IMG/VR virus record: IMGVR_UViG_3300032018_000001 | Location: 1 to 64,000 of that record | Source of the DNA: a virus | Direction: 5' to 3' (one strand) | Length of the DNA stretch: 64,000 nucleotides | Shown here: positions 1 through 8,448 of the stretch, in pieces | Numbering within the stretch: the stretch's first letter is position 1 | How the letters are laid out: every line of letters starts with the position of its first letter | Made by a program: the position numbers and the translations under genes | Notes under the pieces: generated by a model | What the model saw: the letters and a program-made list of their open reading frames with translations, nothing else | Databases searched by the model: none | What the model was told of the DNA's origin: nothing

Positions 1-1
1 T

Positions 2-541
2 GTGGTCAACCTAATTTTCATTTTCTTGAACAGGTACTATGCGTTTTTTATCAAAGAAAATCCTCTTAACAAGATGACATACTACTGGGACGAATTTTTG
101 ATTGATATTAGGAACCATGAATATTTATACTTATTTAATTATGATGATAAAAGGAGAGAGCTTGTTTGCAGTGTTATACAAGAGTTTAAAGAGGCTAAGA
201 ATTCTGAAATTTTTAAAAAGTTTGTTACTGATTTTGTTGGAGGATTTAAGGTTTGTTTGCCACAACATGATAAGATAAGGTCTAAGATGTTTGAGTATTT
301 TTTAATTACGTTACAGCAATTAGAAGATAACAACTTGCAGTATTTTATTCACAATCATGCGGTGGAAATATTAAAGGCGCACGCTTGGGGATTAAGGAAG
401 TTCGGAGACCCGGTTCACATTCAATTAGGTCATCTTATTGGAGATAATGCTATGCACCGTCTTAGGAATTATTATGATTCGTTTGTTAAAGGTAAACAAG
501 GCAGGCCGGTTTTTGGCGGTTTACAAGGAGAAGAATTTTGA
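2..541 (+). CDS. Hypothetical protein, possibly 5'-truncated
   Basis: No family is recognised. The frame is open from the first bases and the first visible start is a GTG at base 2, so the real start may lie upstream of the window. The visible 179 residues are mixed alpha-helical in character, rich in aromatic and charged residues, with no metal-binding motif, membrane segment or P-loop. The TTG start of the next gene overlaps its TGA stop (TTGA), so the two are probably translationally coupled. Confidence 0.6.
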   Translation: MVNLIFIFLNRYYAFFIKENPLNKMTYYWDEFLIDIRNHEYLYLFNYDDKRRELVCSVIQEFKEAKNSEIFKKFVTDFVGGFKVCLPQHDKIRSKMFEYFLITLQQLEDNNLQYFIHNHAVEILKAHAWGLRKFGDPVHIQLGHLIGDNAMHRLRNYYDSFVKGKQGRPVFGGLQGEEF

Positions 542-1257
542 TTTCAGTAAATAATCGTTTTTGGGATAAGGTCAATAAGAAAGGAATTCACGATTGCTGG
601 CCGTGGCTGGCTTTTAAAAACAGACTGGGTTTTGGTACTATCCGTGTTGGTGATAGGATGATTTTTGCTCATTATTTTTCTTATGAGCTACATTTTGGAA
701 AAATACCAGATGGCTGCTATGTAAGAAGTATTTGTCATAATAATAACTGTGTAAATCCAAAGCACTTAATTTTATCTAAAAAGAAAAGTAGAACACTTAT
801 ACCTCTTAAGGTTAGATTTTGGTCTAAGGTTGATAAAAAGGGTTTGGATGATTGCTGGCTTTGGTTGGCAAGCAAGGACGGCAGCGGTTACGGCAGTCTT
901 AGGAATGAAAAAGGAATTCAGATTAAGGCGAGCAGGATTTCTTGGGAGTTGCATAATGGTACTATTCCGGAAGGTTTGTTTGTTTGCCATAGTTGTGATA
1001 CCCCCGCATGTGTTAATCCTAATCATTTATTTTTAGGAACATCTGCTGATAATTCACACGATATGTGTTTGAAGGGAAGGCATCATGTCTGCACCGGGGA
1101 GAACAATAGTCACCGTAGATTAACAGAAAAAGCTGTGATGGAGATTAGGGATTTAAGAAATAAAAAAATAAAAGCAAAAATCATTGCAGACAAGTTTAAT
1201 ATAAGTACTGTGTATGTGTACGAGTTAGCTTACAGAAAATCGTGGAAGCATATTTAA
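538..1257 (+). CDS. HNH homing endonuclease with duplicated HNH module
   Basis: Free-standing HNH (HNH_3-type) endonuclease of 239 residues, expected to cut DNA at a specific site to promote its own spread. Two copies of the same module lie in tandem (about residues 5-83 and 84-185). Each begins RFW-K-V-KKG-DCW-WLA and ends in a CH-x-C-x-CVNPxHL zinc/HNH core. The second core (CHSCDTPACVNPNHLFLGT) is intact; the first lacks the GT tail and looks degenerate. The C-terminal 50 residues form a helix-turn-helix ending in WKHI. The start is TTG, overlapping the previous stop. The gene is more AT-rich than its neighbours, consistent with an invader. It resembles the genes at 12468 and 61992. Confidence 0.85.
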   Translation: MISVNNRFWDKVNKKGIHDCWPWLAFKNRLGFGTIRVGDRMIFAHYFSYELHFGKIPDGCYVRSICHNNNCVNPKHLILSKKKSRTLIPLKVRFWSKVDKKGLDDCWLWLASKDGSGYGSLRNEKGIQIKASRISWELHNGTIPEGLFVCHSCDTPACVNPNHLFLGTSADNSHDMCLKGRHHVCTGENNSHRRLTEKAVMEIRDLRNKKIKAKIIADKFNISTVYVYELAYRKSWKHI

Positions 1258-1270
1258 TGAGGTCTAACTA

Positions 1271-1615
1271 ATGTACGTTTATTCTATAAGCACTGGAAAT
1301 CCTGAAGGTATTGATTGGGTGGCTGACTTTCAACACAACGAAAAGTTTACACAAGAAGAGTTTACTGAGCTGGTGGAGGCGGGTTTTGCTGCTTTCGGAA
1401 AACAGGAAGCTAACAATTATTCTGCTTCACACTTACGTTTTGTTTGCACAACTGACTCTACAGACTTCATGATTAAGTACATGAAAGAGCACGGGTTTAT
1501 TTTACAGGAGTATGCGGCAGCTTATCATCTGGAGCCGTACTGGGGTGAAAGGCATGTAAAGAATCCTGTTTTAAAAGCTATGTTTGATACGACTGAGGAA
1601 AACCAGCAACCGTGA
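1271..1615 (+). CDS. Hypothetical protein, 114 aa
   Basis: Not recognised. It starts at an ATG after a short gap behind the HNH gene, with only a weak upstream GAGG, and ends in GTGA shared with the GTG start of the next gene. The sequence is acidic and aromatic, with no cysteines in metal-binding spacing and no membrane segment. Its position directly upstream of the helicase operon suggests a replication-linked role, but this is context only. Confidence 0.6.
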   Translation: MYVYSISTGNPEGIDWVADFQHNEKFTQEEFTELVEAGFAAFGKQEANNYSASHLRFVCTTDSTDFMIKYMKEHGFILQEYAAAYHLEPYWGERHVKNPVLKAMFDTTEENQQP

Positions 1616-2166
1616 ACACCATAGAATTTTCAACTCCGGTTATTTACGGCGCGGATACCTCTGCTATTCCCTTGGAGTGGCTGGATGCCAGCTTTGAAAA
1701 TATTGACTTTACTGGAAAAGAAAATCTTAAGGATTTCCTGGTAGAGTACTTCAAGCATTTCAGCTACAGTAAGGATGGTAGCCGGTACGACAGCTTGGTG
1801 TTCACACCGAATGACTTTTCCTTTCAGCTGCTAGTAGCAACGTACAAGGAAATTGCTGGTAGGATTACCGTGGACAATTACCGATTTTTTGTTTGGCCGT
1901 CTTACTCAGCGATGCTGCGCGGCTCAGGCTTTAAGGCGGATAACATTCTGCAGGAAGACCTGTTCGGAATAAAATTCCTTTTCATTTTCGATTTGATTTT
2001 CTACCACAAAGATTCCATTGACTACTTTTGCAGCATCCTGGACTTCTGCTACTCCAATAGGGTAACGCTTTTTATTTCCATGCGGAATGCAGCGGCGATG
2101 GATAGTTTGCCTGCTGAGTATATTAATATGGTTAAGGATAAGCTTTATACAGTAAAGGTAAAATGA
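1612..2166 (+). CDS. Hypothetical protein next to the helicase
   Basis: A 184-residue protein starting at GTG inside the previous stop and overlapping the helicase start by 4 bases. The C-terminal half has alternating hydrophobic strands (FLFIFDLIFY, then VTLFISMR) and ends KLYTVKVK. That strand pattern resembles the core of an AAA+/DnaC-like fold, but no Walker A P-loop is present. A helicase-loader role would fit the immediate coupling to the DnaB-like gene; this is inference from pattern and position only. Confidence 0.55.
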   Translation: MNTIEFSTPVIYGADTSAIPLEWLDASFENIDFTGKENLKDFLVEYFKHFSYSKDGSRYDSLVFTPNDFSFQLLVATYKEIAGRITVDNYRFFVWPSYSAMLRGSGFKADNILQEDLFGIKFLFIFDLIFYHKDSIDYFCSILDFCYSNRVTLFISMRNAAAMDSLPAEYINMVKDKLYTVKVK

Positions 2167-3581
2167 CAAGAGACCATAAGACGGAGCTCCTGCTTGCCGG
2201 GTTACTACACGATAAGATTTTGTTTATTGAGGTAGCAAGCAGGTTCAACGGTAAGGTATTTGAGCTGGAAGATTACAACCGGTTTTTTGAATACCTGAAA
2301 TTATTCTACAAACAATTCAAAAAGAATCCCACGCGGGCGGAATTTGAAATCTTCGTGGACAGGCGCGTGCTGGCTGATTTTGTTTTCCTTGATGACGTTT
2401 TTTATAATCCCGAAATCGCCTCTGATGTTCTCCGCAAAAAGCTGTATGACAGTTATCAGAAAATGCAGACGCTGGAATTCGTAGAGGAGCTGGAGCAGAA
2501 GATAGATACCGGAAAGATGGATATTCAGGAAACCTTTTCCGGTATGAAACAGGTTGTGCTTAATACATCGCAGCCTGATACCTCCTACGTTGAAATAGGC
2601 CCCGGTAACGCCGTGAAGCTTTACGAGAATGCCAGGGATTACCGTCTGGACAGCACCAGCCCTTTCATCTTTAAACAGATTTCCAAAATAGCTGCGGGCG
2701 GGATAGCAAACAGGGAGCTGGGCATATTCATAGCACCTCCTAACAGAGGCAAAACAAATTACCTGATAAACGAGTTATACAACGGCCTTGTGCTCCAAGA
2801 AAAAACGCTGATGCTTTCTATGGAGAATGAGCCCGACAGTATCAATTCCAGATTATCGAATAGGATACTACTCATGACGAAACATGAGCAGCGTATCAAT
2901 AAGGATTTCTGCAAGATGTGGATTGAGAAATTCTACCGCTGGGTTACGGTGCCTACCATTATGTATCGAGCGCCGAATACCTTTACCGTATCAGAATTTG
3001 ATTTGTGGCTGGAAGAATACGAGTTGAAGCATGGCGTCCGCTTTGACCGTATCATCGTTGACTACATGAATAAATTCAAGAAGGGCAAATCAGCCGAAAA
3101 GGTGAATGACTGGGATGCTGTCAGGTTTATGACGGATGAGCTTAGGGCCATAGCAATAGCAAGGAACACCAAAATCATCACGGCCGGTCAGACTAATCGC
3201 GGGGGCCTGTATGATAAGGAAGGCTCAGAGAACAGCGAAGTGAACGAGTCTCACATAGCAGGAGGATTCGGACAGTTTGAGACGGCTGATATTGTGCTGG
3301 CCTTCTCTGAGACGCAGAATGAGAAGCAGCGCGGTGTAGGCAGGGTTAGCATACTAAAGATGCGTGAGGCCGGGGGTCGCGGGCGCGGCTTTGTGGTCAA
3401 TGTGTGTCCCTGGATAGGACTCATTACGGATAGCCCGGATGACATTATTCCTTTGGATAAAAAGAAGATGCTGGAAAATCCTGATACCGCTTTTGGTGAA
3501 TTGAAGGGCCTGGAAACAAAACCTCCGGATGCTAATAGAAAGAAAGCTAAATCGATGTTTCCTCAAACAGGAGCGCAATAA
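2163..3581 (+). CDS. DnaB-like replicative DNA helicase
   Basis: Replicative helicase of the DnaB/T4 gp41 superfamily 4, expected to unwind DNA at the fork as a hexamer. The N-terminal about 160 residues are helical. The RecA-like motor follows with a variant Walker A, APPNRGKT (residues 191-198), and a Walker B, RIIVDYMN (from residue 296). A motif H4-like TAGQTNR comes next, then a glycine/GGFGQFETAD segment with ADIVLAFSET. 472 residues is normal for the family. It overlaps the upstream gene by ATGA and touches the next start. It heads a helicase-DUF3820-unknown-primase operon, the usual grouping for a phage primosome. Confidence 0.88.
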   Translation: MTRDHKTELLLAGLLHDKILFIEVASRFNGKVFELEDYNRFFEYLKLFYKQFKKNPTRAEFEIFVDRRVLADFVFLDDVFYNPEIASDVLRKKLYDSYQKMQTLEFVEELEQKIDTGKMDIQETFSGMKQVVLNTSQPDTSYVEIGPGNAVKLYENARDYRLDSTSPFIFKQISKIAAGGIANRELGIFIAPPNRGKTNYLINELYNGLVLQEKTLMLSMENEPDSINSRLSNRILLMTKHEQRINKDFCKMWIEKFYRWVTVPTIMYRAPNTFTVSEFDLWLEEYELKHGVRFDRIIVDYMNKFKKGKSAEKVNDWDAVRFMTDELRAIAIARNTKIITAGQTNRGGLYDKEGSENSEVNESHIAGGFGQFETADIVLAFSETQNEKQRGVGRVSILKMREAGGRGRGFVVNVCPWIGLITDSPDDIIPLDKKKMLENPDTAFGELKGLETKPPDANRKKAKSMFPQTGAQ

Positions 3582-3826
3582 TGGCTATGGCTATGCGTGT
3601 CGATGACGATGATGACAAAAAAGCTACTCCAGAGAACAGACTGATAATGCCATTCGGGCAGCATAAAGGTCTTGACATAGAGGACGTGCCCGATGACTAT
3701 TTGTATTACATTTCATGCCAGGACTGGATTACCAAGTGGCCTGCGGTGCATGCTTACATTAAGAAAAATATAAACGGCATCAAGAAGAAAGTAGGAGTGG
3801 ACAACCTAAGAGAGGAGCTTGATTAA
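3581..3826 (+). CDS. DUF3820-like small protein
   Basis: An 81-residue protein with the core PFGQHKGLDIEDVPDDYLYYI, which matches the signature of the DUF3820 family (fold seen in a Pseudomonas quorum-sensing-regulated virulence factor). In phages this domain often sits beside helicases and nucleases; its biochemical role is unknown. A run of aspartates near the N-terminus (DDDDD) precedes the domain. It is coupled to helicase and downstream gene by one-base overlaps. Confidence 0.75.
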   Translation: MAMAMRVDDDDDKKATPENRLIMPFGQHKGLDIEDVPDDYLYYISCQDWITKWPAVHAYIKKNINGIKKKVGVDNLREELD

Positions 3827-4323
3827 TGGCTAACTTAACCAAGAAAAACATGAGCGCTGCCAAGTTTATTCATGATGGCGTTAAGAAGGACTTGGACAGA
3901 CGGCACGGGTCTAAGTTTGGATTTCAGAATGTGTCCTACGACAACTGGGCCAAAATGTTTCCAGGGCCTGCTGAGGAAAAGCAGGACACCATTGACATCA
4001 TGAAAAAAGCTTACGGGCTTGTCCGCAGAGCTCTGGATTTCAGTTTCAAGACCAGACAGGACGGTGATAATCTTATTGTAGAGGAGGAGCTGAATACAAC
4101 GCAGCTGCATACGCTGCTGCGGGTGTGGTACAAGCAGAAGGAAGTAGGTGCTATTATGATGTCGCGCACACTGGGTATGGATAAATCTTTTGGTAGCACA
4201 GAAGCCGTAGACTTGTTGAATGAAATCATAGCGCTCAATGAAGCAGAGCGCAAGTTATTCAGTGAGGAGTATTTCAACTACCGAAAAGCGGCTCTTGAAA
4301 AGTGCAATAAGAGGCTATACTAA
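3826..4323 (+). CDS. Hypothetical protein between helicase and primase
   Basis: A 165-residue, mostly helical basic protein with no recognised family. It lies between the DnaB-like helicase and the primase and overlaps both neighbours by one base, so it is made with the primosome. A loader or primosome accessory role is plausible from position alone. No P-loop, zinc motif or membrane segment is visible. Confidence 0.6.
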   Translation: MANLTKKNMSAAKFIHDGVKKDLDRRHGSKFGFQNVSYDNWAKMFPGPAEEKQDTIDIMKKAYGLVRRALDFSFKTRQDGDNLIVEEELNTTQLHTLLRVWYKQKEVGAIMMSRTLGMDKSFGSTEAVDLLNEIIALNEAERKLFSEEYFNYRKAALEKCNKRLY

Positions 4324-4538
4324 TGATGATGAAACAATTTTGCAGACAAAAAGGGCCCACAAAAAATATTAAGCATTACCGCTTTGTGTACATGCTTCCT
4401 TTGCACGCCGGGTGCAGACCAAAGCCCTCAGATATAAAATTGCACCGTACTATGATTCCTGCTAAAACAAAAACAGAAGCTAAGCGAATTTTTGAAGCTG
4501 CTTACCCTTCCGCCAAGATTGTGAGCATAGCATGCTAA
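4323..4538 (+). CDS. Small basic hypothetical protein
   Basis: A 71-residue lysine-rich protein (about pI 10 by eye) with several cysteines not in clear zinc spacing. It overlaps the primase start by 7 bases, so it belongs to the same operon. Not recognised. Codon usage and tight coupling support it as a real gene rather than a spurious frame. Confidence 0.5.
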   Translation: MMMKQFCRQKGPTKNIKHYRFVYMLPLHAGCRPKPSDIKLHRTMIPAKTKTEAKRIFEAAYPSAKIVSIAC

Positions 4539-5467
4539 TGCCTTCCTGGGCGCAAGACATAATGACGATGTATCGTAGCCGGGTCAAGGGTGACGAAATT
4601 ACCCTGAGGGATTGCCCGTACTGTCATAACTCGCGCTGGAATTTTCAGATTTCTGTGAATGGCTGCATGTTTCACTGCTGGGTTTGTGGCGCAGGCAAGG
4701 GTGAGACCGTGGCCAGCCTGCTACGGCAGGCCCAAATACCCTTTGACCCTGCTGACATTAAGATAAAGAGGCGGGCGGAAGAAGGCCCTGCTGGTAGCAT
4801 TGTGCTTCCTAATAACCGGAAGCTGCTATACAACGATACCCGGATTGCTATCATGGCCAGGAATTACATGCTCTCGCGGGACGTAGATGAGGCTTTGATG
4901 GAAGACTGGGATATGCGGATAGGCCTGGGAGAGGATAAAGAAAAGTGGGGCATGGATTATTTCGGCTGGACAGTAGTACCCTTCTACGGCCTGTACGGGC
5001 TGGAGTATTTCATGGCCGTGAACAGCGGGTTTACAAATAAGTACAGCTTTCCTGATAAGGATAAATTCCCTGAGCTGGGTAAGGACAAATTCATTCCTAA
5101 GCGCCGTGGAAGTGATAGCATTATCCTGGTGGAAGGTCTGTTTGATGCGACATCCGCGTGGAAGTACACAGACCTGGATGTGTTCCCGCTCTTTGGAAAA
5201 TTTATAGGCAGCAAGCAAAAGGAATTGTTGCTTAAAGTCAACTATGAAAAAATATATGTCTGCTTGGATGCGGATGCGATAAAAGAGGGTATGGATTTGG
5301 CGGAAACCCTGTACCGTGAGGGCGGAAACGCTTACATCGTTTGCCTGCCTGATGATTCTGACCCTAATGAGCTCGGTGAGCGTATTAATATCTATATAGA
5401 CAGCGCAATTAAGTTCGGCCTTACTACACGTTTGCGCTTAACGAGAATGAGGTTGCTATCAGTTTAA
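4532..5467 (+). CDS. DNA primase (CHC2 zinc finger plus TOPRIM)
   Basis: Primase making RNA primers for lagging-strand synthesis. The N-terminal zinc finger has C28-x2-C31 and C49-x2-C52 (CPYC...CWVC). The TOPRIM catalytic core shows the acidic VEGLFDA motif with E201 and the second acidic pair LDAD (D246, D248), followed by DDSDPNELG. At 311 residues it is shorter than DnaG because it lacks the C-terminal helicase-interaction domain. A second in-frame ATG six bases downstream is an alternative start. The last 30 codons contain a CGTATTAAT box that may drive transcription of the RNA-like region that follows. Confidence 0.88.
   Translation: MLMPSWAQDIMTMYRSRVKGDEITLRDCPYCHNSRWNFQISVNGCMFHCWVCGAGKGETVASLLRQAQIPFDPADIKIKRRAEEGPAGSIVLPNNRKLLYNDTRIAIMARNYMLSRDVDEALMEDWDMRIGLGEDKEKWGMDYFGWTVVPFYGLYGLEYFMAVNSGFTNKYSFPDKDKFPELGKDKFIPKRRGSDSIILVEGLFDATSAWKYTDLDVFPLFGKFIGSKQKELLLKVNYEKIYVCLDADAIKEGMDLAETLYREGGNAYIVCLPDDSDPNELGERINIYIDSAIKFGLTTRLRLTRMRLLSV
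5391..5399 (+). promoter_or_regulatory. CGTATTAAT box inside the primase 3' end
   Basis: An exact CGTATTAAT followed by ATCTATATAG, matching the phage promoter box seen at ten intergenic sites. Here it lies inside coding sequence about 70 bases upstream of a GC-rich, hairpin-rich noncoding region. It may be a real promoter for that region or a chance match. Confidence 0.3.
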
Positions 5468-5615
5468 TCTGGGCCGGGAACGAAGTAGGCGCGAGCGCAG
5501 GCAGGAGCGCCCGCGGTGGAAACAGCGCGGGGTAAATCCGACAGCGCGGCATACGCTGACTGCTACCAGCCTGTTGCGTGAGTCCAAAGAGCTGTAACAC
5601 GGCCAGCTACATGCA
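5468..5615 (+). ncRNA. Candidate structured noncoding RNA
   Basis: This 148-base spacer has no good reading frame and is clearly more GC-rich than its surroundings. Four successive short hairpins can be drawn: GGCGC (5488-5492) with GCGCC (5507-5511); CCGCG (5511-5515) with CGCGG (5526-5530); CAGCG (5542-5546) with CGCTG (5554-5558); AGCTG (5590-5594) with CAGCT (5604-5608). ACAGCGCGG occurs twice, at 5522-5530 and 5541-5549. It does not match tRNA, tmRNA or group I intron cores that I can see. It could be a small RNA or the leader of the next gene. Confidence 0.35.
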
Positions 5616-5825
5616 ATGGATAAGTTCCCGGCTCAGCCTATTTTTATTATGAATATATACTTTGACAAGATGAGAGTTGATTTTCCTAACCCGGTGCCCG
5701 TTGCTGTTGACTACGGAGACCGCGCTGATGGGATCTCTGACATTCGCGGCGGATTTATAGATTTTGAAAACTTTGTTACTATGCGGAAAAGAAAGCTTAC
5801 TAAGGAGCTGTCTGAATGTCAGTAG
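5616..5825 (+). CDS. Small hypothetical protein
   Basis: A 69-residue acidic protein, unrecognised. The first ATG has no clear ribosome binding site; an internal ATG at 5650 (MNIYFDKMRV) is an alternative. It overlaps the next gene by 10 bases, and an AAGGAG just upstream of that overlap serves the following start. Confidence 0.5.
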   Translation: MDKFPAQPIFIMNIYFDKMRVDFPNPVPVAVDYGDRADGISDIRGGFIDFENFVTMRKRKLTKELSECQ

Positions 5826-6079
5826 GCGATGTTCAAATACAATACTTTTGCGCCACGGTATCTTTTCAAAAAGGTGCTGAGATACGGCGCATGTTTTTGC
5901 CTTGCATTTTATATTCGTCTGAAGTGAAACTTAAAAATTACCTGAACAAATGTGGCATTGTTTTAGAGCACTGTTCGCTGCTTACGGACGCCGATATGTT
6001 TCTTCAGCAGGCCGGTGATGCTATCCGCCGTAATATTGACCTGGAAGTTTTAAATGCAGGAGGTAAAAATGGTGCGTGA
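5816..6079 (+). CDS. Hypothetical protein, 87 aa
   Basis: Unrecognised. The ATG is preceded by AAGGAG at a good distance, inside the previous gene. It carries scattered cysteines without a clear metal-binding pattern. The 3' end overlaps the next gene's start and contains that gene's AGGAGG ribosome binding site. Confidence 0.55.
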   Translation: MSVGDVQIQYFCATVSFQKGAEIRRMFLPCILYSSEVKLKNYLNKCGIVLEHCSLLTDADMFLQQAGDAIRRNIDLEVLNAGGKNGA

Positions 6080-6260
6080 CATACTTCTGGTTGATGATGA
6101 AGGAAGAAAGACGCTTAAGGTAAATTTACCGGCAATACCAGCAGACACTAAATTGGTAATATGTTTTCATGATGTGCTTCCGGGTAGTATTGTGGCTACT
6201 GGTATTTATCCGCCAACACGCAACAAGACTTGGAAGCTTAAGGTGCGCGAGTACAAATGA
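6069..6260 (+). CDS. Hypothetical protein, 63 aa
   Basis: Start chosen at ATG 6069 because AGGAGGT lies at ideal spacing just upstream. The predicted 63-residue protein is a compact, beta-rich small domain with hydrophobic strands (KLVICFHDVL, SIVATGIYPP). No family is recognised. It overlaps the UvsW-like helicase start by 4 bases (ATGA), so it is probably co-translated with it. Confidence 0.55.
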   Translation: MVRDILLVDDEGRKTLKVNLPAIPADTKLVICFHDVLPGSIVATGIYPPTRNKTWKLKVREYK

Positions 6261-7840
6261 TAGGCTGCACAATAAAAAGCGGCAGGGCTTACCTTAGCAA
6301 CCTGGGAAACAGGGAAGCTCAGACCATTAATGACCTTCTGACTTTTTCAGTTCCGGGTCATGAGCACATGCCGCTATTCCAGCAGGGAAAGTGGGACGGC
6401 AGGAAAAGCTTTTTTGATTGGCGCACAAAGTCAATAAAGAGAGGCCTGCTGGAATACCTTCGCAGAAAATCCGGTATCATCATTCAAGTGCTGGAGTCTG
6501 ACTGTACCTGCTATACCTTGCCATTTACGCCCGTTAAGATTTATAAAGACGGTAAGGTTTACGATATGCGTGACTTTCAAATCGAAGGCGTTAAGCTCAT
6601 GATTGATAATCTGGGCGGACTAGCTCAAATAGCAACCAATGGAGGAAAGACAGCCTGCATTAGCAGTCTATCAGCAGCAACCCGGCGCATGAGGCAGCAT
6701 GCTATCATCCTGGAAAACCGGGTAGACCTCCTGGAGCAGGTGCAGGCTGAGGTGGAGGCCAGCATTGAAGGCCGCATAGGCTCCTACACAGCCAAGGTTA
6801 AGGACATAAAGGACATCACTATCCTGATGGTGCCTACGGTGGCGCAGGCCATGAAGCGGGTCAGGGAAGGCACCGGCAGCTCCAGGGACGAAGACCTTGT
6901 GGAATACATCCGGGGTGTGGACATCGTACTGGTTGATGAGGTGCACCACGCCACGGCTCCTTCGTATCAGGACATCATGAATGTGAATCCCAAAGCTCAG
7001 CGCTTTGGCTTTTCGGGTACTATCCCAGAAGAGACCAAAGAAATAACCGTAATAAACAAAAAGAAGGTAGAGGAGAAAGTAACTGTAACGGATTTGGACA
7101 ACCTGGGGCTTGTGGAAATTTTTGGTGATGTGATGATTCGCGTTCCTAATAGCGAGCTGATTGCCAGGGGAATAAGTGCTAAGCCTACTATCAATCTTAT
7201 CGAATACGACATCTCCGGGCTGGAGGGCAAGGCCGAATTGTTTGCCGGTGAAATTCGTAACACCTGCTTCAAGAAAGCATTTGTGGGAACGGATAGCACC
7301 GGGGAGGCCATTGTTAAAAACATATTCAGCGTTCCCACGTACACGAGTAAGGTAAAAGAGTACGTGATGAATTACTCTGTCAAGCACTGTCAGGAATTCT
7401 GGGACATCCTTAAAAAGCTTACGATAAAACACGCTAATGTTCCCACAGTTATATTGGCGGACTGGGTAGATTTTTCAGAGAAGCTTGCTGTGTGGCTGGA
7501 TGCTACGGTCATGCACGGCAAGACCAAAGACCGGAAGCAAATCATTACCGATTTCAAGACCGGAAAAATAAATCGAATAGTAGCAACCTCTGTTTTGGAT
7601 GAGGGCCTTTCCATTGACCAGATACGTGTAGTCATTCTGGCCACGGTAGGAAAGTCAGAGCGCCAGTTTCTTCAGAGGATAGGCCGCGGGCTCCGAAAGA
7701 AGGATGAGGACAACACGCTGAAGGTTTATGATTTTGTACGTCACGGCCATAAGTATCTCCTGGGGCCCTCTAAGGAACGCATTCAAATGTGGAAGGAAGA
7801 AGGATTCGATGTGCAATTTTTAGACGTGGAGGATATATGA
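6257..7840 (+). CDS. uvsW: UvsW-like superfamily 2 DNA/RNA helicase
   Basis: A 527-residue superfamily 2 helicase of the T4 UvsW type, which resolves R-loops and recombination intermediates and helps switch replication modes. An N-terminal DNA-binding region of about 110 residues precedes motif I, ATNGGKT (126-132), and motif II, DEVHH (227-231). Motif III is FSGT. The C-terminal lobe carries ILADWVDF, ATSVLDEGLSI and the arginine-finger motif QRIGRGLRKK. Length and domain order match UvsW. It overlaps neighbours by ATGA on both sides. Confidence 0.9.
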   Translation: MIGCTIKSGRAYLSNLGNREAQTINDLLTFSVPGHEHMPLFQQGKWDGRKSFFDWRTKSIKRGLLEYLRRKSGIIIQVLESDCTCYTLPFTPVKIYKDGKVYDMRDFQIEGVKLMIDNLGGLAQIATNGGKTACISSLSAATRRMRQHAIILENRVDLLEQVQAEVEASIEGRIGSYTAKVKDIKDITILMVPTVAQAMKRVREGTGSSRDEDLVEYIRGVDIVLVDEVHHATAPSYQDIMNVNPKAQRFGFSGTIPEETKEITVINKKKVEEKVTVTDLDNLGLVEIFGDVMIRVPNSELIARGISAKPTINLIEYDISGLEGKAELFAGEIRNTCFKKAFVGTDSTGEAIVKNIFSVPTYTSKVKEYVMNYSVKHCQEFWDILKKLTIKHANVPTVILADWVDFSEKLAVWLDATVMHGKTKDRKQIITDFKTGKINRIVATSVLDEGLSIDQIRVVILATVGKSERQFLQRIGRGLRKKDEDNTLKVYDFVRHGHKYLLGPSKERIQMWKEEGFDVQFLDVEDI

Positions 7841-8073
7841 GATTTACGGGTAAGAATTCTGTCTTCACAAAAGACCTATCTATGGATGTGTCAATAGGAG
7901 GCACTGCTAAGCCAGAGCTTTTTGATTTGGTCACGCTGGCCATGCTTAAGAGTGTAGGTACACGCATTGTTATAGGAGAAGAGGCCCTTGCAGCTGTGAG
8001 CAACGGTAAGGGTATCAAGATTGTGACGCAGGAAGGTGTTGACCAGAATTACCTTATTGTCACACTGGTATAA
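7837..8073 (+). CDS. Hypothetical protein, 78 aa
   Basis: The start is set at the ATG overlapping the helicase stop (ATGA), with GGAG upstream in the helicase gene. The frame is open further upstream but that would sit inside the helicase. The sequence is a small alternating hydrophobic domain (LVTLAMLKSVGTRIVIGEEAL). Not recognised. Confidence 0.6.
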   Translation: MRFTGKNSVFTKDLSMDVSIGGTAKPELFDLVTLAMLKSVGTRIVIGEEALAAVSNGKGIKIVTQEGVDQNYLIVTLV

Positions 8074-8075
8074 AA

Positions 8076-8300
8076 ATGAATGAAGCTTATGCTTTGTTAA
8101 AACAAATGGTTGATAAAGTAGCTAGTACTGGCGTAGTACCCACGCACCTATTTGTTGGTGAAGCAGATTTTGATTATTTCAAAGAAGCAGTGAAGGAGCT
8201 TAATTTAATTGCTGAGATAGACAACAGAATAGCATCCGGTATCTGTTATGTCGGCCCGAAAGTTTCAATAAATGAGGCTATTAAACATGAAGCAGTATAA
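8076..8300 (+). CDS. Hypothetical protein, 74 aa
   Basis: Unrecognised 74-residue protein beginning two bases after the previous stop. It contains PTHLFVGEADFDYFKEA, a pattern reminiscent of small phage structural folds, but there is no firm family match. The next small gene starts inside its 3' end. Confidence 0.55.
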   Translation: MNEAYALLKQMVDKVASTGVVPTHLFVGEADFDYFKEAVKELNLIAEIDNRIASGICYVGPKVSINEAIKHEAV

Positions 8301-8448
8301 AAAATGCTGGGAAGTCTTTGAGCAAAAGCGCAAGGTTGCTATAGAGAACTTTGATTATATGCAGCCGATGAAAGAGCTCAAGGAAGAAGAAATTTTTGTT
8401 GAAGCGCTCACTGAGGTTTTAGGTCAACCAAAGAAGGACAAACATTGA
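8287..8448 (+). CDS. Small charged protein, 53 aa
   Basis: A short gene beginning MKQYKKCWEVFEQKRKV and rich in lysine and glutamate, likely helical. It starts inside the previous gene and its TGA stop shares its last base with the ATG of the next gene. Coupling on both sides supports it as real. Function unknown. Confidence 0.5.
   Translation: MKQYKKCWEVFEQKRKVAIENFDYMQPMKELKEEEIFVEALTEVLGQPKKDKH

Noticed and set aside
5380-5467. Frameshift at the primase 3' end
   Set aside because: The TOPRIM motifs are complete before the end, and the region after the stop does not continue the protein in any frame.
6671-7432. Minus-strand frame of 253 codons opposite the UvsW-like helicase
   Set aside because: The + strand has all helicase motifs; the antisense product has no recognisable domain.
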